A stretch of 40,280 nucleotides of DNA from Sphingorhabdus sp. EL138 (GCF_945862485.1 NZ_CAMAYF010000021.1:1-40280); one strand, 5' to 3'; positions 1 through 8,663 are shown, numbered from the stretch's first letter. Notes: generated by a model not told the origin, from the sequence alone. Translations and numbers: made by a program.

Positions 1-1104
1 TTTCGCCAGTCAGTGCGTCAGTTCCTTTTGAAGGAAGTCGCGCCTTACGCGAAGCAGTGGCAGGAAAATGGTATCGTTCCCAAATCCATCTGGCCCAAAG
101 CTGGCGAAATCGGGATGTTGTGCCCAACTGCGCCCGTCGAATATGGCGGTCTGGGCCTCGATTTTGGCTACAACGCAATTGTCGACGAAGAATCGGCTTA
201 TTATGGTGGCGCGGCGACTGGCTTCTCATTGCAATCTGACATCGTCGTAAACTACATCACCAGCTATGGCAGCGAAGAACAGAAGAAGCATTGGCTGCCC
301 AAGATGATCGCTGGAGAAGTCATCACCGCCATCGCCATGACTGAGCCTGGCACCGGAAGTGACCTGCAAAGTATGAAGACCACTGCCAAGAAGGATGGCA
401 ATCATTATGTCATCAATGGCAGCAAAACCTACATTACCAATGGCCAAAACGCCGACCTGATTCTGGTCTGCGTCAAAACCGACACTGAAATTCAGCCAGC
501 CTATAAGGGTATGTCCATTGTCTTGGTCGAAGCGGAACGTGAAGGTTTCAAGCGCGGCCGTAACCTCGACAAAATCGGCATGGATGAAGCCGACACCTCG
601 GAATTGTTCTTTGAGGATGTCCGCGTCCCCATGACCAACTGCTTGGGCGAAGAGGGTAAGGGCTTCATCTATCTGATGAGCGAACTGCCGCAGGAGCGTC
701 TGTCGATTGCCGTTTCGTCGATGGCGAGCACGCAAAAGGCGTTTGATGAAACCGTCGCCTTTTGCCGTGACCGGATCGTCTTCGGCAAGCCATTGCTTGA
801 TTTCCAGAACACCCGTTTTGTTTTGGCCGATATCAAGTCCAAATTGCAGGTGGGCTGGGCGCATCTCGATTGGGCATTGAACCGCCATTATAAAAAAGAG
901 CTCACTGCCGAGGAAGGCGCTGCTGCCAAATTATGGCACACCGACTTGCAATGGGACGTGGTCGATGCATGTCTGCAATTGCATGGCGGCGCCGGATATA
1001 TGAACGAATATCCCATCGCCCGCATGTGGCGCGCCGCCCGCGTAACGCGGATTTTCGGCGGCACAAACGAGATCATGAAAGAACTGATCGGTCGCGGTCT
1101 TTAA
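1..1104 (+). CDS. Acyl-CoA dehydrogenase, 5'-truncated by window edge
   Basis: FAD enzyme that introduces the alpha-beta double bond into an acyl-CoA. The frame is open from base 1, and residues before the first GTG (13) already look like family sequence (FRQSV), so the true start lies upstream. Visible motifs are AMTEPGTGSDL (FAD/substrate loop), YITNGQNADL, and the C-terminal GGAGYMNEYPIAR and FGGTNEIMKELI. The position of the MCAD-type catalytic Glu is Gly here (FGGTNE), while the LPQERLSIA segment (Glu codon about 694) carries a Glu where isovaleryl-CoA and long-chain enzymes keep their base. It therefore belongs to the LCAD/IVD-like branch. A thioesterase and a crotonase follow, which suggests an acyl-CoA degradation locus. 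Family is certain; chain length and branching of the substrate are not visible. Confidence 0.95.
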   Translation, partial: FRQSVRQFLLKEVAPYAKQWQENGIVPKSIWPKAGEIGMLCPTAPVEYGGLGLDFGYNAIVDEESAYYGGAATGFSLQSDIVVNYITSYGSEEQKKHWLPKMIAGEVITAIAMTEPGTGSDLQSMKTTAKKDGNHYVINGSKTYITNGQNADLILVCVKTDTEIQPAYKGMSIVLVEAEREGFKRGRNLDKIGMDEADTSELFFEDVRVPMTNCLGEEGKGFIYLMSELPQERLSIAVSSMASTQKAFDETVAFCRDRIVFGKPLLDFQNTRFVLADIKSKLQVGWAHLDWALNRHYKKELTAEEGAAAKLWHTDLQWDVVDACLQLHGGAGYMNEYPIARMWRAARVTRIFGGTNEIMKELIGRGL

Positions 1105-1117
1105 ACACCAAGAACAT

Positions 1118-1146
1118 CGTCATGCTGAACTTGTTTCAGCATGACG
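1118..1146 (+). repeat. REP-like palindrome, copy 1
   Basis: Perfect 12-base inverted arms (CGTCATGCTGAA / TTCAGCATGACG) around the loop CTTGT. It lies 14 bases after the stop of the acyl-CoA dehydrogenase and pairs with a second, inverted copy downstream. There is no T-run, so it is not a classical intrinsic terminator, although the hairpin could stabilise the 3' end of the transcript. The CTGAACTTGTTTCAG core resembles interspersed repeats I recall from sphingomonad genomes; that link is from memory. Confidence 0.75.
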
Positions 1147-1154
1147 CACAGCAG

Positions 1155-1187
1155 TTCGTCACCCTGAAGCAAGTTCAGGGTGACGAA
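1155..1187 (-). repeat. REP-like palindrome, copy 2 (inverted)
   Basis: Perfect 14-base arms (TTCGTCACCCTGAA / TTCAGGGTGACGAA) around the loop GCAAG. Read on the minus strand its core is CTGAACTTGCTTCAG, one base from the core of copy 1, so the two units form a head-to-head pair as in BIME-type elements. The stem base pairs differ from copy 1 (ACCC in place of ATGC) yet remain fully complementary, which suggests selection on pairing. Confidence 0.75.
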
Positions 1188-1207
1188 TTTTATTGAGGTT
1201 CCAATCT

Positions 1208-1642
1208 ATGCCCAAGCCTGAAGCATGGCAGCTTGACCCAGCCAACTATCCGTTCAGCCACCGCACAGAAACACGGTTTGCAGATATGGATTTGCTTGGC
1301 CACATCAACAATGTCGCGATGGCGGGATTGTTTGAGCATGGTCGCGGCATGTTTAATCACGCAATTGAGGTCCAACGGCGAGCGCCGGGGCAACGCTGGC
1401 TGATTGTCAGTGTCGCGATTGAGTATATCGCCGAAGCGCATTTCCCCGCGCATGTCGACGTAGCGTGCGGAATTCTGCGCGTGGGCGGCAGCAGTTGGCA
1501 GATCGCGTCCGCAGCCTTTCAAGGCGGCGAGTGCAAAGCGACTTGTATTACGACTATCGTGCTGACCGACGAAAAAGGGCCAGCGCCTTTACCGAAGGAC
1601 CTGAGAGAGGAATTTGAACGGTTGCACGTTAAGTCGGCTTAA
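1208..1642 (+). CDS. Acyl-CoA thioesterase, 4HBT hot-dog family
   Basis: Small hot-dog-fold protein of 144 residues, likely hydrolysing an acyl-CoA thioester. The N-terminal part has the family pattern ETRFADMDLLGHINNVAMAGLFEHGRG, where the Asp and the GHINN segment form the usual catalytic/CoA-binding region of 4-hydroxybenzoyl-CoA-thioesterase-like enzymes. I chose ATG 1208 over an upstream TTG (1193) because GAGGT at 1195-1199 gives proper spacing. It follows the acyl-CoA dehydrogenase in the same direction, separated by the REP pair. Its stop shares the four bases TTAA with the stop of the convergent crotonase gene. Substrate unknown. Confidence 0.88.
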   Translation: MPKPEAWQLDPANYPFSHRTETRFADMDLLGHINNVAMAGLFEHGRGMFNHAIEVQRRAPGQRWLIVSVAIEYIAEAHFPAHVDVACGILRVGGSSWQIASAAFQGGECKATCITTIVLTDEKGPAPLPKDLREEFERLHVKSA

Positions 1643-2436
1643 TCGGCAAACACCCCTGTCCGCTTCTGCATTCCGGCCATTACCGCTTCAATCTGGTTGG
1701 GCTTGCGGATAACGCGGGCCTGGCGGACGCTTTCGGCCATCAATATCGCGTCTTCGTCCATATCGGCATATTCATTGAACAGTGCCTTTGCCTCGCGCAT
1801 CGCCTCTGGGTTGCGGTCCGCAATCTCGCGGGCAATCACCATGGCACGGCGGTGGGGGTTTTCATCCACGAATGTCGCAAAGCCTAACGTCAGTGCCTCA
1901 GCCCCCGAAAATTCACGATTGGTGTATGTGAGCTCGCGAAGCATATCTTCACGCACCATCACCCGCCACAAAGCATAGCCGCCCATGTCGGGGATAAGGC
2001 CCCATTTCATTTCCATCACGGCCAGCCTTGCATCGGGCGCGATCACGCGGATGTCTGCGCCGCTCGCAATTTGCAGACCGCCGCCGAAGCAAACTCCATG
2101 CACCGCTGCGATCACTGGCATCGGCAATTTGCGCCACAGCATGGCGACCTGTTGGAAGGTGTTGGCGTTGCCATGCGTCCTGTCGGTCAGGCTGCCCATC
2201 CCGCTACTCGCGCTTGCGCCACCGCTTGCCATGCTGGCCATGTCAAGGCCTGCGCAGAAGCTGCGCCCTTCGCCCGACAACACCACCGCGCGCACGCCCT
2301 TCGTACTGGCTAGCTCTTCACCTGCGGCTATAATCCCTTGAAACATCGCTGGATCAAGCGCATTCATCTTGTCCGCACGTGTTAAGCGGACATCGGCGAC
2401 ATGATTTTCGATGGAAATAGATACGCGGTCGTTCAT
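1639..2436 (-). CDS. Enoyl-CoA hydratase/isomerase (crotonase) family protein
   Basis: Crotonase-fold protein of 265 residues, the usual length. The oxyanion-hole segments are RSFCAGLDMASM and HGVCFGGGLQIASGADIRV, and MEMKWGLIPDMGG follows in the region that carries catalytic residues. A short Ser/Gly/Ala-rich insert (SGGASASSGMG) sits just after the first oxyanion loop. It likely hydrates or isomerises an unsaturated acyl-CoA. It is translationally coupled to the upstream DsbA-fold gene through an ATGA overlap at 2433-2436, so the two form an operon. Family confident; exact reaction not determinable. Confidence 0.92.
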   Translation of the reverse strand: MNDRVSISIENHVADVRLTRADKMNALDPAMFQGIIAAGEELASTKGVRAVVLSGEGRSFCAGLDMASMASGGASASSGMGSLTDRTHGNANTFQQVAMLWRKLPMPVIAAVHGVCFGGGLQIASGADIRVIAPDARLAVMEMKWGLIPDMGGYALWRVMVREDMLRELTYTNREFSGAEALTLGFATFVDENPHRRAMVIAREIADRNPEAMREAKALFNEYADMDEDAILMAESVRQARVIRKPNQIEAVMAGMQKRTGVFAD

Positions 2437-3053
2437 GGTTCGCTCCTGTTCAATGCAAATTCTACCAGCGGCAATTGATCATTGCCAAAATACATCTTGT
2501 CGTTGTCCACAAATATGGTCGGCGATCCATAGCCACCCCGTGCTATAACTTCGTCGGTGTTCGCGCGCAGAAGGGATTTCACTGCATCGGTCTGTGAAGC
2601 GACACGCATCGCTGCTCCGTCCAGACCAGCTTTGTTCGCCACCGCGACCAACGCATCAGGGTCGTCAAGATTTTCCTGCGCACCAAAATAACTTTCAAAG
2701 GCCGCTTTTGTGAAGGTTTTTAACGCCACCTGATCGCTTGCGAGTGAACATGCCATGCGCATCGCGTTGATGCTTTTTGCCGGATGATAGATGCTCGGAA
2801 AATTCACTTCGACGCCCGCCAGCTTTGCCCAATCCCGCATAACCCGCCAACTATGCTTGAACTTGGGGTTATCGGCCGCTTCTCGTGCGGCATACACGGA
2901 CGGATTGACGGCATTGAAAACGCCGCCGACCAATATAGGACGCAAGCACAAAGACGCGCCGGTGCGGGCAGTAAGGGTTTCAAGATTATGGAACGCAATA
3001 TACGTCCATGGACTTGAAAGATCGTAGAAAAATTCAACCCGTTTGTCGCACAT
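2433..3053 (-). CDS. 2-hydroxychromene-2-carboxylate isomerase-like DsbA-fold protein
   Basis: Thioredoxin/DsbA-fold protein of 206 residues related to HCCA isomerases and kappa-class glutathione transferases. The N-terminus (VEFFYDLSSPWTYIAFHNLE) has Ser where DsbA oxidases have CxxC, typical of the isomerase/GST-kappa branch. The C-terminus has GGYGSPTIFVDNDKMYFGNDQLPLVE, with the family cis-Pro segment. On the minus strand, AAGGAG lies 8 bases before the ATG. It is first gene of a two-gene operon with the crotonase. In aromatic degradation the enzyme isomerises a ring-cleavage intermediate, but no aromatic genes are near, so the function here is open. Confidence 0.88.
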   Translation of the reverse strand: MCDKRVEFFYDLSSPWTYIAFHNLETLTARTGASLCLRPILVGGVFNAVNPSVYAAREAADNPKFKHSWRVMRDWAKLAGVEVNFPSIYHPAKSINAMRMACSLASDQVALKTFTKAAFESYFGAQENLDDPDALVAVANKAGLDGAAMRVASQTDAVKSLLRANTDEVIARGGYGSPTIFVDNDKMYFGNDQLPLVEFALNRSEP

Positions 3054-3287
3054 GTCCTGCTCTCCTTGACAGTATAAGTCATAGCATTGCGATATATATT
3101 ATGAAGCTGATAAATTTCGATTTACGCGCTTTTGCCAGAAGTCCAACGCTTATCCGCGAATTTGCACCGTTGACCGCAGTTCGACAGAGGCAAGGCTTCT
3201 GTTAATTTGACTTTAACCATCGTACGCCACAGGAGTGCACAGAGATCGCCCGTGGGGATGGGAAGACGGTCGTGGATTATATGCCTT

Positions 3288-4877
3288 ATGTTTGATGGTA
3301 GAGAGGCGCGCTTTGTTGCGCCAGGTTGGGTCCAGGAGGCAATGCTACCCGAGGCAGTGGGTATAGCAACGCGCCATAGTCGCGACACAAAAGTTTCTGA
3401 CGCCAAGTGGTTTAGTCGCCTTGCAGAAATAGATTTCGTGCCAGACCTTGGTGAAGATATCGGGTCGGTTCGCTGGTTCCGTGGCCTTGGCACCTTAACC
3501 GCACTTAGCCTCGCTGCGCTTGCACTTCTGCCAGATTACGGACCAATTTACGGGTTTCAGCCTTCAATGCCCACCAAGGCAGAGTTTGAAGAGGCGCGCG
3601 CACAAATGATCATGCCCATCGGCTACGGCAGCGATAGCGGCAAGCGCATGGCCGCCACCGACGCCGTTGTCGCGCTCGCCGACAGCCCGGAACGGCCGCG
3701 CATCGAGCTCACGGCATCTTTGGGGCGCGGCGACAGCTTTACCCGCGTGCTCCAACGTTCGGGGGTTAGCGGCAGTGAGGCAAACGATGTCGTGAATATG
3801 GTGTCGAACGTAACCGCTTTGTCGGACATCGAACCTGGCACTCCCGTTGACATTGTCCTTGGGACACGACCGTCGAAAAATCAACCAAGACCGCTTGAAT
3901 CGGTGGCCTTTCGCGCGCGCTTCGACCTCAATCTGGAAATCAATCGTGAAGGCGACAGTTTAAGGTTGAGCAAAATGCCCATATACGTGGACAATACGCC
4001 GCTGCGTATTCGCGGGACCGTGGGTAGTGCAGGCATTACCCTTTCGGCGCGGGCCGCTGGCGCACCGGCGCGGGCTATTCAGGATTATCTGAAAGTTATT
4101 TCAGGACGCACATCCATATCAAGCATTCGACCCACTGACCAATTTGACATTATCATTGATTACAAGCGGGCTGCAACCGGCGAAGTCAAAGTGGGCGACC
4201 TGTTATATGCTGGCTTGGACCGCGATGGAAAATCCAACATCCAGATGCTGAAATGGACGCTGAACGGCAGCACCCAATGGTTTGAGGCATCGGGCATCGG
4301 TGAATCGAAAGGCGCCCTTAGCCCCCCAGTGAATGGCCCCATGAACTCGGGTTTTGGACCCAGACGTCACCCGATTCTGGGTTATATGCGGATGCATGCT
4401 GGCCTCGATTTCAAGGCAGCTTATGGCCAGCCCATTTTTGCGGTGACCGACGGTGTCGTAACTTTTGCTGGACGCAATGGCGGCTATGGAAATTTTGTGC
4501 GGCTTAAACACAGTGGCGGTCTTGCAAGTGGCTATGGCCATATGAGCCGGATAGCAGCACGCCCCGGCAGTAGGGTCCGGCGGGGACAAATAATAGGCTA
4601 TGTAGGCTCCACGGGTCTGTCGACAGGACCACATTTGCATTATGAGCTTTATCGCAACGGGCGCGCGATCAACCCAATGTCCGTTAAGTTCACGCAGCGT
4701 GCGCAGCTGTCCGGGCGTGACCTCACCCGCTTCAAGGGCACGCTTCAAAGTCTGAAGTCCGTTACGCCAGGCGCGGCGCTTACGCCATTGCAAACGGCGG
4801 CTAAAAAAGACGAAGCACCAAAACGGGAAATTGACCGCCTGACACTTCGCGACAGTCAGATACCAACCGGCGGATAA
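3288..4877 (+). CDS. M23 family metallopeptidase (peptidoglycan endopeptidase-like)
   Basis: Membrane-anchored LytM/M23 peptidase that probably cuts peptidoglycan cross-links in the periplasm. The N-terminal cytoplasmic part (DFVPDLGEDIGSVRWFRGLG) leads into one hydrophobic segment (TLTALSLAALALLP). A central region resembling the adaptor part of these peptidases follows, and the M23 domain lies near the C-terminus. Zinc/catalytic motifs are HAGLD (His codon 4395), GYGH, and HLHYE (about 4632-4646). The start is uncertain: the frame is open from TTG 3207, with ATG at 3258 and 3288. I prefer 3288 (MFDGREARF), which matches the usual start of sphingomonad relatives as I recall them. hemB follows in the same direction. 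Confidence 0.9.
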   Translation: MFDGREARFVAPGWVQEAMLPEAVGIATRHSRDTKVSDAKWFSRLAEIDFVPDLGEDIGSVRWFRGLGTLTALSLAALALLPDYGPIYGFQPSMPTKAEFEEARAQMIMPIGYGSDSGKRMAATDAVVALADSPERPRIELTASLGRGDSFTRVLQRSGVSGSEANDVVNMVSNVTALSDIEPGTPVDIVLGTRPSKNQPRPLESVAFRARFDLNLEINREGDSLRLSKMPIYVDNTPLRIRGTVGSAGITLSARAAGAPARAIQDYLKVISGRTSISSIRPTDQFDIIIDYKRAATGEVKVGDLLYAGLDRDGKSNIQMLKWTLNGSTQWFEASGIGESKGALSPPVNGPMNSGFGPRRHPILGYMRMHAGLDFKAAYGQPIFAVTDGVVTFAGRNGGYGNFVRLKHSGGLASGYGHMSRIAARPGSRVRRGQIIGYVGSTGLSTGPHLHYELYRNGRAINPMSVKFTQRAQLSGRDLTRFKGTLQSLKSVTPGAALTPLQTAAKKDEAPKREIDRLTLRDSQIPTGG

Positions 4878-4892
4878 GGCGTTGAGGAAAAA

Positions 4893-4907
4893 ATGCATCG
4901 CCGCTAA
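4893..4907 (+). other. Four-codon mini-ORF in frame with hemB
   Basis: GAGGAAAAA (4884-4892) precedes an ATG followed by three codons and TAA, encoding only MHRR. The stop directly abuts GTG 4908, and the mini-ORF is in the same frame as hemB, whose ATG is at 4917. This site has a better ribosome binding sequence than hemB itself. It could be a leader that feeds ribosomes to hemB by reinitiation, or chance. Confidence 0.35.
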
Positions 4908-4916
4908 GTGTTTTGG

Positions 4917-5918
4917 ATGAGCGATATATCTTCTTTCCCAAACAGCCGCCTGCGTCGCACCCGTGTGACGGACTGGAGCCGCGCGATGGTGCGCGAAAAT
5001 ATGCTGTCCCCTGCCGATCTCATTTGGCCCTTGTTCGTAACCGAAGGCGAAGGCGTTGAGGAACCGATTGCAACGCTCCCGGGCGTCTCGCGCTGGTCCG
5101 TTGACCAAATTGTCCTGCGCGCAGCCGAAGCCATAGAATTGGGTATACCCTGTATAGCTTTATTCCCGAACACACAGGCCGATCGCCGTACCGACGATGG
5201 CGCAGAAGCCTTCAATCCCGATAACCTCATGTGCCGCGCCATTCGCGCTATCAAGCAAGCACACGGAGACAAAATCGGCGTTTTGACTGATGTCGCGCTC
5301 GACCCTTACACCACCCATGGGCAAGACGGGCTAATCGATAATGACGGCTATGTCGTCAATGATGAGACCGTTGCTGTGCTCGTCGACCAAGCGATCAACC
5401 AGGCGAATGCGGGCGCAGACATCATCGCGCCAAGCGATATGATGGATGGCCGCGTTGGTGCTATTCGCAAGGCACTAGAAATGAACGGGCACCATAATGT
5501 TCAGATCATGTCTTATGCCGCCAAATATGCGAGTGCCTTTTACGGGCCGTTCCGTGATGCGGTCGGCTCGCGCGGCCTGCTAAAAGGTAACAAGAAATGT
5601 TACCAAATGGACCCGGCCAACACCGACGAAGCCATGCGTGAAGTGGCCATGGACATTGCCGAAGGCGCAGACAGCGTCATGGTAAAGCCCGGCCTGCCCT
5701 ATCTGGATATCGTCCGCCGGGTGCGTGAGCGCTTTGACGTGCCTGTATTCGCGTATCAGGTATCGGGCGAATATGCGATGATCGAGGCGGCCGCCGCTGT
5801 CGGCGCAGGTGACCGTGATGCGCTCGTGCTGGAAACGCTCATGGCGTTCAAACGGGCGGGATGTTCGGGAATATTGACCTATCATGCAGCGGTGGCGGCG
5901 CGTTTGCTTAGAGCTTAA
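4917..5918 (+). CDS. hemB: Delta-aminolevulinic acid dehydratase (porphobilinogen synthase)
   Basis: Condenses two 5-aminolevulinate molecules to porphobilinogen, the second common step of haem synthesis, in the cytoplasm. The protein has about 333 residues, the normal length. Family hallmarks are RLRRTR at the N-terminus, SYAAKYASAFYGPFR (first active-site Lys) and SVMVKPGLPYLD (Schiff-base Lys), then YQVSGEYAMI. The metal-site segment reads DVALDPYTTHGQDG (residues about 125-138), with Asp in place of the zinc-binding cysteines, i.e. the magnesium/aspartate-rich class common in alphaproteobacteria. ATG 4917 gives MSDISSFPNSRLRR; GTG 4908 is an alternative. A four-codon ORF with a strong ribosome binding site lies just upstream in the same frame. 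Confidence 0.97.
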   Translation: MSDISSFPNSRLRRTRVTDWSRAMVRENMLSPADLIWPLFVTEGEGVEEPIATLPGVSRWSVDQIVLRAAEAIELGIPCIALFPNTQADRRTDDGAEAFNPDNLMCRAIRAIKQAHGDKIGVLTDVALDPYTTHGQDGLIDNDGYVVNDETVAVLVDQAINQANAGADIIAPSDMMDGRVGAIRKALEMNGHHNVQIMSYAAKYASAFYGPFRDAVGSRGLLKGNKKCYQMDPANTDEAMREVAMDIAEGADSVMVKPGLPYLDIVRRVRERFDVPVFAYQVSGEYAMIEAAAAVGAGDRDALVLETLMAFKRAGCSGILTYHAAVAARLLRA

Positions 5919-5954
5919 TCCGCTTACCCCTGCATATTCATCTATGGAAACCCA

Positions 5955-6512
5955 ATGACACACATGCGCAACGACATCAGCATCATTACCTTGAACGGCA
6001 AGACGCCGATAATCCACGAAACCGCCTTTATCGCGCCGGGTTGCCGGATCATTGGGGATGTGACCATCGCCGCAGAAGCAAGCATCTGGTATAATTGCGT
6101 CATCCGCGCAGAGTTTAACCGCGTGGTTATTGGCGCACGCACGAATATTCAGGACGGCAGCATCATCCATTGTGACGGCCCGGTGCCCGGGGTTGAGGAC
6201 GGGTTTCCAACCATCATTGGCGACGATGTGCTCGTTGGCCATAATGTCATGCTGCACGGCTGCGTCTTGCATGATCGCGCGTTTGTTGGCCTGTCCTCCG
6301 CCGTCATGAACGGCGCGGTGATTGAAAGCGATGCTATGCTCGCCGCCGGTGCAATGCTGACTCAAGGCAAACGGATAGAAACACGGCAATTATGGGCGGG
6401 TTCGCCTGCGCGCTTTGTGCGCGAGCTTGACGATTCTGCCGTCATGGGCATGCGGCTTGGCGTTGCGCATTATGTTCACAATGCCAAGGCGCATGCCGCC
6501 GCCGCTGGTTAA
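5955..6512 (+). CDS. Gamma carbonic anhydrase family protein (left-handed beta-helix)
   Basis: Hexapeptide-repeat protein of 185 residues like YrdA/PaaY. The repeats start at IIHETAFIAPGCRIIGDVTI and run to about residue 150, followed by a C-terminal helix. Possible zinc ligands are the His of SIIHC and the two His of GHNVMLHGC. An acidic catalytic Glu loop as in true Cam enzymes is not evident, so carbonic anhydrase activity is uncertain. It follows hemB after 36 bases and may be cotranscribed. ATG 5955 was chosen; ATG 5964 is possible. Its stop shares TTAA with the stop of the convergent receptor gene. Confidence 0.92.
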   Translation: MTHMRNDISIITLNGKTPIIHETAFIAPGCRIIGDVTIAAEASIWYNCVIRAEFNRVVIGARTNIQDGSIIHCDGPVPGVEDGFPTIIGDDVLVGHNVMLHGCVLHDRAFVGLSSAVMNGAVIESDAMLAAGAMLTQGKRIETRQLWAGSPARFVRELDDSAVMGMRLGVAHYVHNAKAHAAAAG

Positions 6513-8611
6513 AACGTCGCCTTAATCGTGAAGCGTCCGTTGATTGGCGCGCCGGTCGAGATGTTATTATTGTTATGCGCGTCTGAAAAATAATTGGTGT
6601 CCAGTAGGTTTTCGATGTTGAACTGCAACTGTAACGTAACGCTTAGGTTATAAAAAAAGGCCGCATCGACACGCGTAAACGCAGGCAGTTTTGTGGTGTT
6701 GGCGGCGGTCCGGATCGCGGCAAACTGGCTGGATTGGTGAATGATACCAAGGCCGCCAGCAAATCTGTCATTCAAGTCGTAACGGTTCCATAGGCTCGCC
6801 TGATGCTTGGGAACCTGCCCCAAACGCACGCTGTCATTTCCAGCCAGCTGTGCATCTTGATAGCTGTAGCCGCCATGGACTTGCCATGATGATGTAATCT
6901 TGCCCGTGGCCGCCAACTCAACACCTTGTGTTCGTGTCATACCAATATTGATGCTGGCAACCGGATCACTTGGATCAGGCGTCGTCGCGTTGCTGCGTTC
7001 CAACTGAAACACAGCCAGCGTCAAGTTCAGATTGGGCTGCACATCCCATTTCGCGCCAAGCTCGTAATTGGTAAACTTTTCCGGCGCGAGATTTTCCTGC
7101 GTCACTGTCAGCGCTAAAAACTGGTCGCCGGAACGTGGCAGGAAAGACTGGCTGTAGCTACCATATAAAGAGATATTCTCCTGCGGCTTGAAAATAAGGC
7201 CCAGGCGCGGACTGACCTGTTCGTCCTTCCGGGCAAAAGGCCGGTCAACCGCTGGAAACAGGTCAGTGCCTCCAATGTCGAAATTGTCATAACGCAGACC
7301 AACCACCACATCGACATGGTCGCCAAGGCTGATCTGGTCCTGAACATAAGCAGAGAAAAATCTTACGTCGGATGCAGTATCGCGTGACAATGCGTTGAAA
7401 CTGACCGTCGGGAATATGGGATTGGCAAGGCTCAACGTTGGCATAGAGAGCACACCATTAAAACGCCGGTTGACCGATTTTTGATCTCCATATTCGGTGC
7501 CGACTAGGATTTTATGCATCAGCGCACCCGTTTCCACATCCCAGACCAAATTGGCTTGCGCGATGAAGTTTTCACGTTGGGTCGGATCACTATAACCTGC
7601 CAAAACAACGGTACCATTCTGCGCCGTCGCAGCACCATTGGGATAGACGTTCAGATAAATTTTATCATAGTCACCATACAATATTGTGCCGCTAAAGCTG
7701 AGATTTGAAGTCAACGCACCATCAAGCCGCAGTTTGGCGATTTGCGCCTCCAACTTGGTATAATTGACGCCAGGAACGCCAAAAAATTGGTCACGGTAGC
7801 CAGCAATCGGGCGGTTGGGCTGACCGGCACCAGTAGCGATTGACGGGATGCCTCGGTCGGTTGTGCGGTCGTCATGCACATATTCATAGGACAGCCCAAG
7901 CTTCCACGCGTCATTCAGTTTGAACGCAACATAAGGGCTCCACGCATAACGCGCACCACCAACAAAATCGCGATGGTTGTTGAAGGTCTCGTAAACTGCG
8001 TTGATACGCACGGCGGCTGAACCGCTTAACGGCGCGTTGACATCCGCCGAAATATCATATGCGCCCATGCTGTTGATGCTCGCCTGGCCGGCATATACAA
8101 AATCATCGCTCAACGGTGATTTCTGCACGCGGTTGATGATACCGCCACCGCCGCCGCGTCCGAAGATCAGGGCATAAGGCCCTTTCAATATTTCGACCCG
8201 CTCGATGTTGTAAAGCCCGCGATAATATTGGACGTCGTCGCGCACACCATCCACGAAAAAGTCAGCGGTGGTGTTTTGCCCGCGCAAAGTAATCTGGTCG
8301 CGGTTGCCTTCGCCTTGGCCCACAGTCGTGCCGGGAACATAGCGCAATATGTCCGCAAGCGAGTGATGCGCCTGATCATCCAACTGGTCGCGTGTAACCA
8401 CGTTGATCGTCTGGGGAATGTCCATTAGACGCGTATCGGTTTTGGTCGCGGTAACTGAATTGGTCGCAAGATAGCCATCGCTCAGGCCCGTCACAATGAT
8501 AGTCCGGCTGTCATCATAAGCTTCGACATCAAACGCTTCTTCGGCGAAGGCGGGTTTCCCCAACGCTGAAACGGACAGCAAAGCGATAATGGACGCGGAC
8601 AGGCGAGGCAT
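6509..8611 (-). CDS. TonB-dependent siderophore receptor
   Basis: Outer-membrane receptor of 700 residues, probably importing a ferric (catecholate-type) siderophore. A signal peptide (residues 1 to about 24, ending AFA) precedes a TonB-box-like stretch (RTIIVTG). The plug domain has DIPQTINVVTRDQLDD, LRGQNTTADFFVDGVRDD and VEILKGPYALIFGRGGGGGIIN, the signature of the Fiu/CirA-like branch. The C-terminus ends with INGRFTIKATF, a beta-strand with terminal Phe as needed for outer-membrane insertion. Two Fur-box-like palindromes lie directly upstream, so iron repression is likely. The divergent neighbour is an ArsC-family gene. Siderophore identity cannot be read from the sequence. Confidence 0.95.
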   Translation of the reverse strand: MPRLSASIIALLSVSALGKPAFAEEAFDVEAYDDSRTIIVTGLSDGYLATNSVTATKTDTRLMDIPQTINVVTRDQLDDQAHHSLADILRYVPGTTVGQGEGNRDQITLRGQNTTADFFVDGVRDDVQYYRGLYNIERVEILKGPYALIFGRGGGGGIINRVQKSPLSDDFVYAGQASINSMGAYDISADVNAPLSGSAAVRINAVYETFNNHRDFVGGARYAWSPYVAFKLNDAWKLGLSYEYVHDDRTTDRGIPSIATGAGQPNRPIAGYRDQFFGVPGVNYTKLEAQIAKLRLDGALTSNLSFSGTILYGDYDKIYLNVYPNGAATAQNGTVVLAGYSDPTQRENFIAQANLVWDVETGALMHKILVGTEYGDQKSVNRRFNGVLSMPTLSLANPIFPTVSFNALSRDTASDVRFFSAYVQDQISLGDHVDVVVGLRYDNFDIGGTDLFPAVDRPFARKDEQVSPRLGLIFKPQENISLYGSYSQSFLPRSGDQFLALTVTQENLAPEKFTNYELGAKWDVQPNLNLTLAVFQLERSNATTPDPSDPVASINIGMTRTQGVELAATGKITSSWQVHGGYSYQDAQLAGNDSVRLGQVPKHQASLWNRYDLNDRFAGGLGIIHQSSQFAAIRTAANTTKLPAFTRVDAAFFYNLSVTLQLQFNIENLLDTNYFSDAHNNNNISTGAPINGRFTIKATF

Positions 8612-8629
8612 AATGAACCTTTTTTATTT

Positions 8630-8648
8630 ATTGCGAATGACTCGCAAT
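8630..8648. promoter_or_regulatory. Fur-box-like palindrome 1 upstream of TonB receptor
   Basis: Perfect 7-base arms ATTGCGA/TCGCAAT with a 5-base spacer (ATGAC), 18 bases upstream of the receptor start. The GCGAATGA core resembles Fur sites upstream of TonB receptors in proteobacteria. It probably overlaps the promoter or leader of the receptor gene. Confidence 0.55.
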
Positions 8649-8663
8649 TTTTTTGGTTCACTA

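Noticed and set aside
226-888. Minus-strand open frame of 220 codons
   Set aside because: It lies wholly opposite the acyl-CoA dehydrogenase and its translation shows no recognisable family.
3207-3287. Extended N-terminus of the M23 peptidase from TTG 3207
   Set aside because: No suitable ribosome binding site precedes the TTG, and the extra residues do not look like family sequence; kept as an alternative only.
4203-5108. Minus-strand open frame of 301 codons across the M23 and hemB genes
   Set aside because: Both genes on the plus strand are solid family members with intact motifs; the antisense frame has no domain and spans their junction.
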